The position numbers and the translations under genes are program-made. Shown here in pieces: positions 25,310 through 32,265 of a stretch of 64,000 nt of DNA (within the stretch, counting starts at the first letter, position 1; every line of letters starts with the position of its first letter). Source of the stretch: a bacterium (GTDB lineage: Bacteria > Zixibacteria > MSB-5A5 > GN15 > FEB-12). The stretch lies in assembly GCA_016708025.1 (NCBI GenBank), contig JADJGQ010000002.1, positions 682,001 through 746,000 on the forward strand. Direction: 5' to 3'. A model generated the notes under the pieces. The model searched no databases. It worked only from the letters and a program-made list of their open reading frames with translations, and was not told the DNA's origin.

Positions 25310-26446
25310 ATGGCTGAGACGCGCTGGGTATGGTGCGGCCCGGATAAACCGCCTGAAAGGAAGCGTTCTGAGAATCAGCGACTTATCTACCTCAACACAT
25401 TTCCCTCCAACAGCAACGTCAACTTAATCCTCGAGAATATCAGCATTCCCCTCGCATCAAACCTTAGCGACCTGGTGCTGGACATCCTCGAAGTCGGCAG
25501 CTATGTGTATGCTGCAGACCAGACAGTGACGCGAGGTGGCAAAACGCTTCGGGATAATGGCAGCGACTGGCGGCGGTCTTTTGAATTTGATATTCCTGTC
25601 CGATGTCTGGAGTTATGGAATCGAACAGACGTAAAAGAAGCGTTGGAGTCCACGCTAAATTTCATGTCGGATGAGAATTTTCAATTTAGGTTCCGCAAGC
25701 TGCGGAAGATTGTGCAACTCAATCCATATTTTAAGATGGACGAAGGGCGACCGTGGTTTTCAGCAGACCAGGTGCTGCTATTCTCTGGAGGGCTGGATTC
25801 GCTGGCAGGGCTCTGTAAGTCGACTGTCGAAGAAGGGAAGCGGGTGATCGCAGTGAGTCACCGGGCTGCACCGCAAGTTGACAAACGGCAGCGGACTCTG
25901 CTCGACGAATTCAGTAAGGCAACGGGCAATGTTCATGACATACTGCACATACCGATCTGGGTTAATAAGCAAAAGGAACTTACGCGCGACACCAACCAGC
26001 GTACTCGCTCCTTTCTCTTTGCAATGATGGCCGCAGCCATTGCCCAGTTGCAAGGGATGTCGGAAATACGATTCTATGAAAATGGGATTACAAGCTGCAA
26101 TCTAACTCTTCTGGAGCAACTGAAGGGTGCCAGGGCCAGTAGAACGACTCACCCAGAGGTGCTGAAAAAACTGAGCCAATTGCTGAGCCTGCTGGTTAAT
26201 CGGCCGTTTGCTGTGGTAAACCCCTTTTTCTGGAAAACCAAGGCAGACATAGTACAGACGGTCATTGACGCGGGGCTGAGCAAACTAATTGCCAGATCAT
26301 TCAGTTGCTCACATGTTCGTCCGGCCGACAAAATCAAATCACACTGCGGCGTTTGTTCACAGTGCGTCGGGCGTCGTTTGGCTACCTTCGCCACACAAGC
26401 CGGAGAAAATGACCCAGACGAAATCTATCAACGTCTCCCTGCCTAA
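25310..26446 (+). CDS. QueC-like PP-loop ATPase
   Basis: A 378-residue protein whose C-terminal two thirds match the QueC (7-cyano-7-deazaguanine synthase) family. The PP-loop is SGGLDS (about 158-163). A zinc knuckle is formed by C333, C346, C349 and C352 in SCSHVRPADK...HCGVCSQC. QueC itself is about 220 residues; the extra N-terminal 145 residues are not recognised and recall the extended QueC-like proteins of phage defence, such as QatC. It lacks preQ0 pathway neighbours (queD, queE, folE), so a queuosine role is unlikely. It could act on nucleobase, tRNA, DNA or a protein terminus. The start is one base after the previous stop and the 3' end overlaps the next gene by 38 bases. Confidence 0.82.
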   Translation: MAETRWVWCGPDKPPERKRSENQRLIYLNTFPSNSNVNLILENISIPLASNLSDLVLDILEVGSYVYAADQTVTRGGKTLRDNGSDWRRSFEFDIPVRCLELWNRTDVKEALESTLNFMSDENFQFRFRKLRKIVQLNPYFKMDEGRPWFSADQVLLFSGGLDSLAGLCKSTVEEGKRVIAVSHRAAPQVDKRQRTLLDEFSKATGNVHDILHIPIWVNKQKELTRDTNQRTRSFLFAMMAAAIAQLQGMSEIRFYENGITSCNLTLLEQLKGARASRTTHPEVLKKLSQLLSLLVNRPFAVVNPFFWKTKADIVQTVIDAGLSKLIARSFSCSHVRPADKIKSHCGVCSQCVGRRLATFATQAGENDPDEIYQRLPA

Positions 26447-27149
26447 TGATCCCCTTGGGTCTCCTGACGCACGCACAACTGCCGAGTCATATGTGCGATT
26501 TGCCAAAGAAGTAAAGGGAATGGGAATAGATGACTTTTACCATAGGTTTGGACCGGCCTGGGACATTATTACGGCTCTTGATCTATCGTCCTCTGAGGCG
26601 GCACAAAGGCTGTTCGAATTGCATCAGCGACACAGCCAGCAGGTAGTTGGAGTTCTAACGCGAGAGATTGAGTTGAACGCAGAACAGATTGCTGACGGTC
26701 GCCTTCACGCCGATTCGTTGTTGGCTATGGTAGTAGGTCAAAGCTCGGCAATGAAGAGTCAAGGCACAAAGCCAGCGCTGTTTCCTACGCCGTCTGGGGC
26801 CAAGTGGGAGGATTTGACCATCGAAATGCTGACGCTGGATTCGGTCAGAGTTCGCCTGGGAACTACCAGCAAGGTGTATACGGGCTTTGACATGGGTTTT
26901 CGGGACGGTCGCAAAAACAACATGCTTAACAAGCAATGGGACCTGCTTTGGACCTTTGCTGAAGCCGAAGGCAAACTCGACTGGGCGAACGAGCAGGCTG
27001 AACTCGGCAAGTACAAGCCCATTTACGACCTCAACCAAACACTTAAGAGATTCTTTGGACTTAGTGGAAACCCCATACATGCCTACAAACGTGGTGTTGG
27101 CTACGTAACACGCTTCAAGATTACCGCTCGGACGCTACCCAAAGCTTGA
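26409..27149 (+). CDS. Unrecognised protein with C-terminal winged-helix-like segment
   Basis: A 246-residue soluble protein. ATG 26409 follows GGAG and lies inside the end of the QueC-like gene; upstream in-frame codons are that gene's shadow. Residues about 15-110 look helical (YVRFAKEVKGMGIDDFYHRF, HRHSQQVVGVLTREIELNAE). The C-terminus (about 195-246; KPIYDLNQTLKRFFGLSGNP, YKRGVGYVTRFKI) has the helix-helix-hairpin pattern of a winged helix with basic residues, so DNA or RNA binding is possible. No known family is recognised. It closes the three-gene module; AAATCT/AGATTT just after the stop could be a weak hairpin. Confidence 0.75.
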   Translation: MTQTKSINVSLPNDPLGSPDARTTAESYVRFAKEVKGMGIDDFYHRFGPAWDIITALDLSSSEAAQRLFELHQRHSQQVVGVLTREIELNAEQIADGRLHADSLLAMVVGQSSAMKSQGTKPALFPTPSGAKWEDLTIEMLTLDSVRVRLGTTSKVYTGFDMGFRDGRKNNMLNKQWDLLWTFAEAEGKLDWANEQAELGKYKPIYDLNQTLKRFFGLSGNPIHAYKRGVGYVTRFKITARTLPKA

Positions 27150-27282
27150 AATCTGAAAAGTAAGATTTCCCCCAGATCCAATGTGCAATATTTCTTTGGC
27201 CCTATACCGTTGGTTAGCAGCGAACTGAGTCAGAGCCTCTGTACTCTTTTCCCCCATTCCTTACAACTCACCAATACAGGGT

Positions 27283-27585
27283 GTGAAGCCAAGAGGTTTG
27301 GCACCCTGGCAAAGCAAAGACCCTTTGGGGTCGGGATCCGGAAGGTACTTCCACAGCCAAACCTGCCTTCCGGGTCCTTTCGTTTTGGAGCAAGGTTTGG
27401 AATCCTCCCGCAAACCGTCAAGGGGCAACGCGAGCCCTGATCCTCGTCCGACTCCAGAGGATGTGTCTCCTCGCTTGTTTTGGGGCAAGTCAATCTCTGT
27501 TGGCGAGTACGAAGATATCTGTCGGAATCTGGGTGAGTTCTTTGCCGTGCTCTCGAAGCTAAAACAGAAACGAGAACAATTATGA
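27283..27585 (+). CDS. Possible small protein before the recombination module
   Basis: The last about 40 residues (SISVGEYEDICRNLGEFFAV and a Lys-rich helix) look like real protein, and the stop overlaps the next gene's ATG (ATGA), as expected for coupled genes. The upstream part up to ATG 27283 is Pro/Arg-rich and coincides with strong inverted repeats, so it is probably not coding; a later non-ATG start (for instance GTG 27463) is more likely. Function unknown. Low confidence in the extent. Confidence 0.4.
   Translation: MKPRGLAPWQSKDPLGSGSGRYFHSQTCLPGPFVLEQGLESSRKPSRGNASPDPRPTPEDVSPRLFWGKSISVGEYEDICRNLGEFFAVLSKLKQKREQL
27319..27400. repeat. Cluster of overlapping inverted repeats
   Basis: Three stems share 82 bases. 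GACCC/GGGTC closes over TTTG at about 27319-27332. A 14-bp arm at 27334-27347 (GGATCCGGAAGGTA) pairs with 27364-27377 with two wobble positions. CCAAACCT (27357-27364) pairs with AGGTTTGG (27393-27400). The second and third stems partly exclude each other. This could be a structured RNA, a recombination site or a regulatory leader ahead of the recombinase genes. The gap 27150-27282 before it shows no gene. Confidence 0.5.
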
Positions 27586-28100
27586 CACGCAAGCAATTTG
27601 CGCGGATTCGCTGCCTCCGCGCCAAGAGATCGTATTCCACCAAGGAACTGGCCCAGGTCCTCCACGTCCATCCACGAACCGTTCAGGAATGGCACAAACA
27701 TGGCCTGCTGCCACTGGCGGAGAAGTGCTTCCCCCTGCTGTTCATTGGCCAGACCGTGAGGGACTTCCTCATATCCAGACGCTCCAAGCGTAAGTGCAAA
27801 CTTGCGCCAGATGAGTGCTATTGTCCGAAGTGCCGTCGCCCGAGACTGTCAAAAATGCAGCCCTTTGCAATTGAACCAACTGGAAGACACTTGGGCAGTG
27901 GCCAGGAGTTGGTGCTTTTGCGCGGAGTATGCGTCGCTTGTAGTTGCCCCATGGTCAAGTTTGGTGTAGGCGGCGATCCAATCTTGTCCAATTCAACGTC
28001 AACGCCGACAGGGCCACAAGGCAGATTATGCTGGCCCTCTGCTCACTCCGTTAACACTGACCGTGAAAGGATTAGTCATGAATGCTCGATTCAAGAATGA
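27582..28100 (+). CDS. HTH and zinc-ribbon protein of the recombination module
   Basis: A 172-residue protein. Residues about 18-50 form a MerR/excisionase-like helix-turn-helix (STKELAQVLHVHPRTVQEWH). Two Cys pairs follow (CPKC near 84-87 and CVAC near 117-120), suggesting a zinc ribbon. The tail after about residue 130 (GGDPILSNSTSTPTGPQGRL) is low-complexity, while the +2 frame over the same bases reads SNLVQFNVNADRATRQIMLA before a stop, which looks more protein-like; a frameshift is possible. It overlaps the start of the tyrosine recombinase gene and is likely an accessory or regulatory factor. Confidence 0.65.
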   Translation: MTRKQFARIRCLRAKRSYSTKELAQVLHVHPRTVQEWHKHGLLPLAEKCFPLLFIGQTVRDFLISRRSKRKCKLAPDECYCPKCRRPRLSKMQPFAIEPTGRHLGSGQELVLLRGVCVACSCPMVKFGVGGDPILSNSTSTPTGPQGRLCWPSAHSVNTDRERISHECSIQE

Positions 28101-29178
28101 AAAGGTCAAAAGAAGCTACCTGAAGTCAATGAGGGAGGCACGTGGTTACGCTCCTGCGACAATTGTGGCAATCGAGAGAGCAATCAGCCGATGGGAAGAG
28201 TTTTCGGAGAACGAGGATTATGGCCGCTTTACTGCCAAAAAGGCAGTCGCATTCAAGAAGTATCTGGAGGAAGCTGGAACCGGCGGCAAACCTCTGTCGG
28301 CAAATTCGAGGTATCATTGCCTGCATCACTTGAAACAGTTTTTCGGGTGGCTCTCCACCCAACCTGGATACAGGTCAAAAATCTCGGCCGATGCGATCTC
28401 ATATCTCACTCTCGATAGGAAAACTGTTCGGTCCATAAGTTCATCGTCCCAGCCCAAATGGCCCACGCTGGAGTACGTAAAGGCGCTGGTCGTGTCGATT
28501 GATCCTGTGACGGAACTGGATAGGCGGGACCGGGCATTGATTGCGTTCCTTCTTCTAAGCGGCATGCGAGACAAAGCTGTTGCGACCCTGCCGCTCGGAT
28601 GTTTTGACCCAGAGACTCTGGAGGTGCAGCAGCGTCCAACTGCTGGTGTCGACACCAAGTTTGGCAAATCCTTTAAGACCGTCCTTTTACCGTTCGATGA
28701 AATCCTGCTGGAGGTCGTAAAGGACTGGTGCCATTACCTGCGAACTGAGAGGTTATTCAGCGACTCGGATCCTATGTTTCCACAGACAAAAGTGAAGCAG
28801 GCTGAACATAACTTGTCTTTTGAGAGGGCCGGGGTGGAACCAAGCTTCTGGGGCGGGACTGGGAGTATTCGCGACATACTGAAGTTAAGGGCTCACAGGG
28901 CCGGACTTGCCTATTACTATCCCCACTCCTTCCGTCATGCCCACGTCCACCTCGCGATGCGGTCTGCAAGATCGGCCGAAGAGATCAGGGCAATAAGCCA
29001 GAATATTGGCCATGAGAACATTGGTACAACCTTGATCACCTATGGCAAGTTAGACGAATACAGGGTCGGCGAGGTTGTTCGCCGGTTAGATTTGAGGCCG
29101 GGCGGATCGGATGACCTGACTGAGTCAGAGCGGCAAGCTATCGAGAAGCTCTTGAGGAGAAGGGGAGGAATTGCTTGA
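28078..29178 (+). CDS. Tyrosine recombinase/integrase
   Basis: A 366-residue site-specific recombinase. An N-terminal SAM-like core-binding domain (about 8-100; KRSYLKSMREARGYAPATIV) is followed by the catalytic domain with R164 (SGMRDKA), H283 and R286 (HSFRHAH), H312 (GHENIG) and nucleophile Y322 (ITYGKL). ATG 28078 has AAAGGA seven bases upstream; a GTG at 28063 is an alternative. It belongs to the mobile module with the HTH protein before it and the XRE and serine recombinase genes after it. All catalytic residues are present, so it should be active. Confidence 0.92.
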   Translation: MNARFKNEKVKRSYLKSMREARGYAPATIVAIERAISRWEEFSENEDYGRFTAKKAVAFKKYLEEAGTGGKPLSANSRYHCLHHLKQFFGWLSTQPGYRSKISADAISYLTLDRKTVRSISSSSQPKWPTLEYVKALVVSIDPVTELDRRDRALIAFLLLSGMRDKAVATLPLGCFDPETLEVQQRPTAGVDTKFGKSFKTVLLPFDEILLEVVKDWCHYLRTERLFSDSDPMFPQTKVKQAEHNLSFERAGVEPSFWGGTGSIRDILKLRAHRAGLAYYYPHSFRHAHVHLAMRSARSAEEIRAISQNIGHENIGTTLITYGKLDEYRVGEVVRRLDLRPGGSDDLTESERQAIEKLLRRRGGIA

Positions 29179-29203
29179 CAATCTATATAGTAGTATATAT
29201 CAT
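29175..29203 (+). promoter_or_regulatory. Strong promoter with palindromic operator, leaderless start
   Basis: TTGACA (29175-29180), a 17-base spacer and TATCAT (29198-29203) form a near-consensus sigma70 promoter overlapping the end of the tyrosine recombinase gene. TATATAGTAGTATATA (29184-29199), a 14-of-16 palindrome, fills the spacer. Transcription should start at about 29210, exactly the ATG of the XRE gene, so the mRNA would be leaderless. Autorepression by the XRE protein is inferred. Confidence 0.65.
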
Positions 29204-29209
29204 AGAACT

Positions 29210-29398
29210 ATGAACGATTTAGTCAGTAGACTTGAGACTTATCGTCTCGAGAATCGCATAAGCCAAGAGAAGCTTGCAGAGAAGCTCGGAGTGACCCATG
29301 CGACCGTTAGTAGGTGGTTGAATGGTCACTCCAACCCTAATAAGATTCAGTCCTACCATATCGAGAAACTGCTTACTGCGGGGAGGAAGAAGAAATGA
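29210..29398 (+). CDS. XRE-family HTH regulator
   Basis: A 62-residue protein that is almost entirely one Cro/C1-type helix-turn-helix: RLENRISQEKLAEKLGVTHA then TVSRWLNGHSNP. ATG 29210 has no ribosome site, in line with leaderless transcription from the promoter just upstream; a TTG at 29171 could add 13 residues. The stop overlaps the serine recombinase ATG (ATGA), so it is the first gene of that operon. It likely represses the shared promoter and so controls recombinase expression. Confidence 0.8.
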   Translation: MNDLVSRLETYRLENRISQEKLAEKLGVTHATVSRWLNGHSNPNKIQSYHIEKLLTAGRKKK

Positions 29399-30867
29399 AG
29401 TGCGTTACTTATGCGAGAGTGTCTTCCAAAGAGCAACGGGAAGAAGGGTTCTCCATCGAGGCTCAAGAGAGGTTGCTGAAGGAGTATGCCAGAAAGAAGA
29501 CACTCGCCATTGTACGGCAATTCGTTGATGTCGAATCGGCCAAGGCGGCGGGAAGAACGCAGTTCAATGAGATGATTGATTGTCTGCGAAAGAACCGGGA
29601 CATAAAAGACCTCCTCGTCGAAAAGACAGATCGACTCTACAGGAACTTTCGGGACGGCCTTACTGTCGCCGACCTGGACGTGAAGATTCATTTCGTCAAG
29701 GAAGGACGATGTTTGAGTCGGGAGAGTCGTTCTCAGGACCAACTGCTGCACGACATTCTCCTCTCTTTGGCCAAGAACTACAGTGTTAATCTGTCTGAAG
29801 AGACAAAGAAAGGAATGCGGGAGAAAGCTAATCAGGGAGAGTGGCCAGGCAAAGCTCCTTGTGGCTATCGAAACGACAAGGTAGCTCATCGTGTGCACCC
29901 AGATCCAGACATCGCACCAGCTATTGGAAGGGCATTCGAAGCCTATGCCGCTGGCGGCACCTCGCTGAATAGGCTCCGGGAAATGCTTCGAGAGTCGGGC
30001 GTGAGGGGTGGCAATGGGAAAACGGTGTCTAAGAGCCTTGTTGAACAAATTCTCAAGAACCCTTTTTACTACGGCGACTTCGTTTGGGCAGGAGAGCGAT
30101 ATCGAGGGAATCATGAACCGCTTATCAGTCGAGATCTTTATGATAGGGTCCAGATAGTCTTGGGACGCGGAGGGCATCCTCGGACCCGTACACGAGACTT
30201 TGCATTCAAGGGCATCCTGAAGTGCGCAAAATGCGGCTGTGCGATAGTTGGGGAGCTGAAGAAAGGTAAGTACATCTATTATCATTGCACTTCCGCCAAG
30301 GGAAGGTGCGATCAGCCCTATATCAGGGAGGAGAGTCTGGTTGAAGCGATGGGAGATACCCTGCGGTCAATCCAGGTTACCCCAAGCATCGTGCAGGACA
30401 TTGTTCGTGCGCTACAAGACTTCCATTCAACGGAACGAGAACATTCGGAGACGGAAATGAAAAGACTCCGAGCCCGCCAAACCGACCTGCAGCGCAGATT
30501 GGACAAGGCTTATGAAGATCGGCTGGATGAGGTCATAGATCAGGGTTACTGGCACGAGGTATCGACAAAGTGGAGGTCGGAACAGGACAGCATTTCGCGG
30601 AGAATTGACGCACTTAGAACTGCCAACAGGGGCAGTGTTGATTTCGCATTGGAGATCTTAGAACTCTCTCAAGAGGCCTATTCACTTTACCTTAGTGGCA
30701 ATACAGAGGGAAAACGTCAGTTGCTCAATTCTGTGCTCTCGAACTGCACTCTCGACGGGCTAACTGTAACGCCCACATACAAGAAGCCCTTCGGCTACAT
30801 AGCTGAAGGGCTTGATCTACAACTTAAGCTCCCCCGGCTGGACTCGAACCAGCGACCCGCTGATTAA
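29395..30867 (+). CDS. Large serine recombinase
   Basis: A 490-residue recombinase. The resolvase-type catalytic domain (about 1-140) starts YARVSSKEQ with nucleophile Ser10 and includes EKTDRLYRNFRDG. A 'Recombinase' DNA-binding domain follows (about 155-265; GKAPCGYRND, SLVEQILKNPFYYGDF), then a zinc ribbon (CAKCGCAIVGEL, YYHC) and a coiled coil (about 335-410). The C-terminal residues PRLDSNQRPAD are encoded inside the tRNA-Asn gene on the other strand, so the end of the gene was created by the integration junction. Overlaps the XRE gene by four bases. Confidence 0.92.
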   Translation: MKCVTYARVSSKEQREEGFSIEAQERLLKEYARKKTLAIVRQFVDVESAKAAGRTQFNEMIDCLRKNRDIKDLLVEKTDRLYRNFRDGLTVADLDVKIHFVKEGRCLSRESRSQDQLLHDILLSLAKNYSVNLSEETKKGMREKANQGEWPGKAPCGYRNDKVAHRVHPDPDIAPAIGRAFEAYAAGGTSLNRLREMLRESGVRGGNGKTVSKSLVEQILKNPFYYGDFVWAGERYRGNHEPLISRDLYDRVQIVLGRGGHPRTRTRDFAFKGILKCAKCGCAIVGELKKGKYIYYHCTSAKGRCDQPYIREESLVEAMGDTLRSIQVTPSIVQDIVRALQDFHSTEREHSETEMKRLRARQTDLQRRLDKAYEDRLDEVIDQGYWHEVSTKWRSEQDSISRRIDALRTANRGSVDFALEILELSQEAYSLYLSGNTEGKRQLLNSVLSNCTLDGLTVTPTYKKPFGYIAEGLDLQLKLPRLDSNQRPAD

Positions 30868-30901
30868 CAGTCAGCTGCTCTACCAGCTGAGCTACAGGGG
30901 A
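30829..30901 (-). tRNA. tRNA-Asn (GTT)
   Basis: A full cloverleaf is readable on the minus strand. The acceptor arm pairs TCCCCTG with CGGGGGA. The D arm has GCTC/GAGC, and the anticodon arm GCTGA-CTGTTAA-TCAGC has anticodon GTT. The T arm is GCTGG-TTCGAGT-CCAGC, and the discriminator base is G. CCA is not encoded. The serine recombinase gene runs into its 3' half from the left. Confidence 0.95.
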
Positions 30902-30966
30902 GTGTGTGAGCTAATTGTATGTTGTACCATCGGTTTCAGGCGATACCTGTCCCCGAGGGGAACCGT

Positions 30967-30994
30967 AGTATATAGTATTTCGGCCACTTGTCAA
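30967..30994 (-). promoter_or_regulatory. Promoter of tRNA-Asn
   Basis: Reading the minus strand, TTGACA (30989-30994), a 16-base spacer and TATACT (30967-30972) give a near-consensus sigma70 promoter. It is followed by a GC-rich stretch and a leader of about 60 bases before the tRNA. Confidence 0.7.
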
Positions 30995-31145
30995 ATACTT
31001 TTAGCCTCACGCAATCGGGTCAACCTGTACGCACTAACCGCTTGAGATACAAGCGCGTGAATAGACTCTGGCTGCTTCCTATCTGAACCGGCACCCCTTT
31101 TCTGGCTTGCCTCAACTTTGTCACCACACCTATATTGATTCCACC

Positions 31146-32117
31146 ATGGCCGCACTCACCGTCGAAAAGCTCTACCAGGACAGAAATCGCGATCTTGAGC
31201 TGACTTTGCTGACAGGTCAGGACGCCGGTCTGACAAAGCTGATCAATAACGCCGAACTGCACCGCCCAGGGCTGGCCCTCGCAGGATTCTTCGAACGGTT
31301 CGCCAATAAGCGAATTCAGATCCTGGGAGAGACCGAAATGACCTACATGACCGGTCTGCCGTCGCAGCAGCTTGATGAAGTGACCCGAAAGATGTTCAGC
31401 CTTGATCTCCCGATGGTGATCATTGCCAAGGGGATCACCCCACCGCTGGCATTTCTTCGCATGGCGGAGAGCCACAATACAGCAGTTTTTTCCAGCCGCC
31501 TGACCACCGCTATTCTATCTGCCCGGCTGGCGGCTTTTCTTGATCATGCCTTCGCCCCCTCGACCAATGCGCATGGCACTCTGGTCGATGTCTACGGAGT
31601 GGGACTCCTTTACACCGGCAAATCAGGCATTGGGAAGTCCGAAGTCGCCCTTGATCTGGTGGAGCGTGGTCACCGTTTGGTAGCTGATGATGTGGTGAAA
31701 ATCACCCGAGCGGCTCCCGATGTGATCATCGGATCCGGCTCCGAATTGCTCGGGCACCATATGGAGATTCGCGGAGTGGGGATCATAGATATCGAGGAAC
31801 TCTTTGGCATTCGGGCGATTCGACTTCAGAAGCGCATAGAGGTCGAGGTTCGGCTCACTCTTTGGTCCGAGACCGCAGACTATGAACGACTCGGTATCCA
31901 GGAAAACTACACCACCCTCCTCGGGGTGAATATCCCTCTGGTCGTTGTGCCGATCTCCCCCGGCAAAAATATCACCGTTATCTCTGAGGTTATCGCCATG
32001 AACCATATGCTTAAGGTGTATGGCGAGAACTCGGCGTTGGAGTTCACTAAAAAGCTGTCTCAGCGGCTTTCCCGCCAATCGACTACCAAAGACTACCTCG
32101 AATCCGACTACGAGTAG
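31146..32117 (+). CDS. hprK: HPr kinase/phosphorylase HprK
   Basis: A 323-residue bifunctional enzyme that phosphorylates and dephosphorylates HPr on serine. The N-terminal domain spans about 1-130. The C-terminal kinase domain has Walker A GKSGIGKS (158-165) and the HprK signature MEIRGVGIIDIEELFG. ISPGKNITVISEVIAMNHML near the end is also typical. ATG 31146 is chosen over upstream non-ATG codons because it gives the usual length. No HPr or EI gene is nearby; in FCB bacteria HprK often accompanies a reduced, regulatory PTS. An EIIA-CBS protein occurs 21 kb away. Confidence 0.93.
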   Translation: MAALTVEKLYQDRNRDLELTLLTGQDAGLTKLINNAELHRPGLALAGFFERFANKRIQILGETEMTYMTGLPSQQLDEVTRKMFSLDLPMVIIAKGITPPLAFLRMAESHNTAVFSSRLTTAILSARLAAFLDHAFAPSTNAHGTLVDVYGVGLLYTGKSGIGKSEVALDLVERGHRLVADDVVKITRAAPDVIIGSGSELLGHHMEIRGVGIIDIEELFGIRAIRLQKRIEVEVRLTLWSETADYERLGIQENYTTLLGVNIPLVVVPISPGKNITVISEVIAMNHMLKVYGENSALEFTKKLSQRLSRQSTTKDYLESDYE

Positions 32118-32190
32118 GCCGGATCGGGCCCGCTCTTCGGCCCAAAACCCCTTGATATTGCTGTCGTTAGGATGTATCATTCACGTCTTG

Positions 32191-32209
32191 TCCGCCGATC
32201 TTCGGCGGA
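32191..32209 (+). other. Hairpin between hprK and the PpiC-like gene
   Basis: TCCGCCGA (32191-32198) pairs with TCGGCGGA (32202-32209) over three bases. No T run follows, so it may attenuate or stabilise rather than terminate. Confidence 0.35.
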
Positions 32210-32265
32210 ACCGACATCCGCTAACGTAGTACAATGCTTACCGCTTACGGAGGATAGAGATAGTT

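Noticed and set aside
24541..27149. Naming the three-gene module as the known Qat system
   Set aside because: Only the QueC-like member resembles Qat; the QatA-type ATPase and TatD-like nuclease are missing and the other proteins do not match.
27230..27701. Minus-strand frames of 137-146 residues before the recombinase genes
   Set aside because: They arise from inverted-repeat sequence and overlap the start of the HTH gene on the other strand; no ribosome site.
29353..30285. 310-residue minus-strand frame opposite the serine recombinase
   Set aside because: The plus-strand recombinase has intact catalytic and zinc motifs, so this is a shadow.
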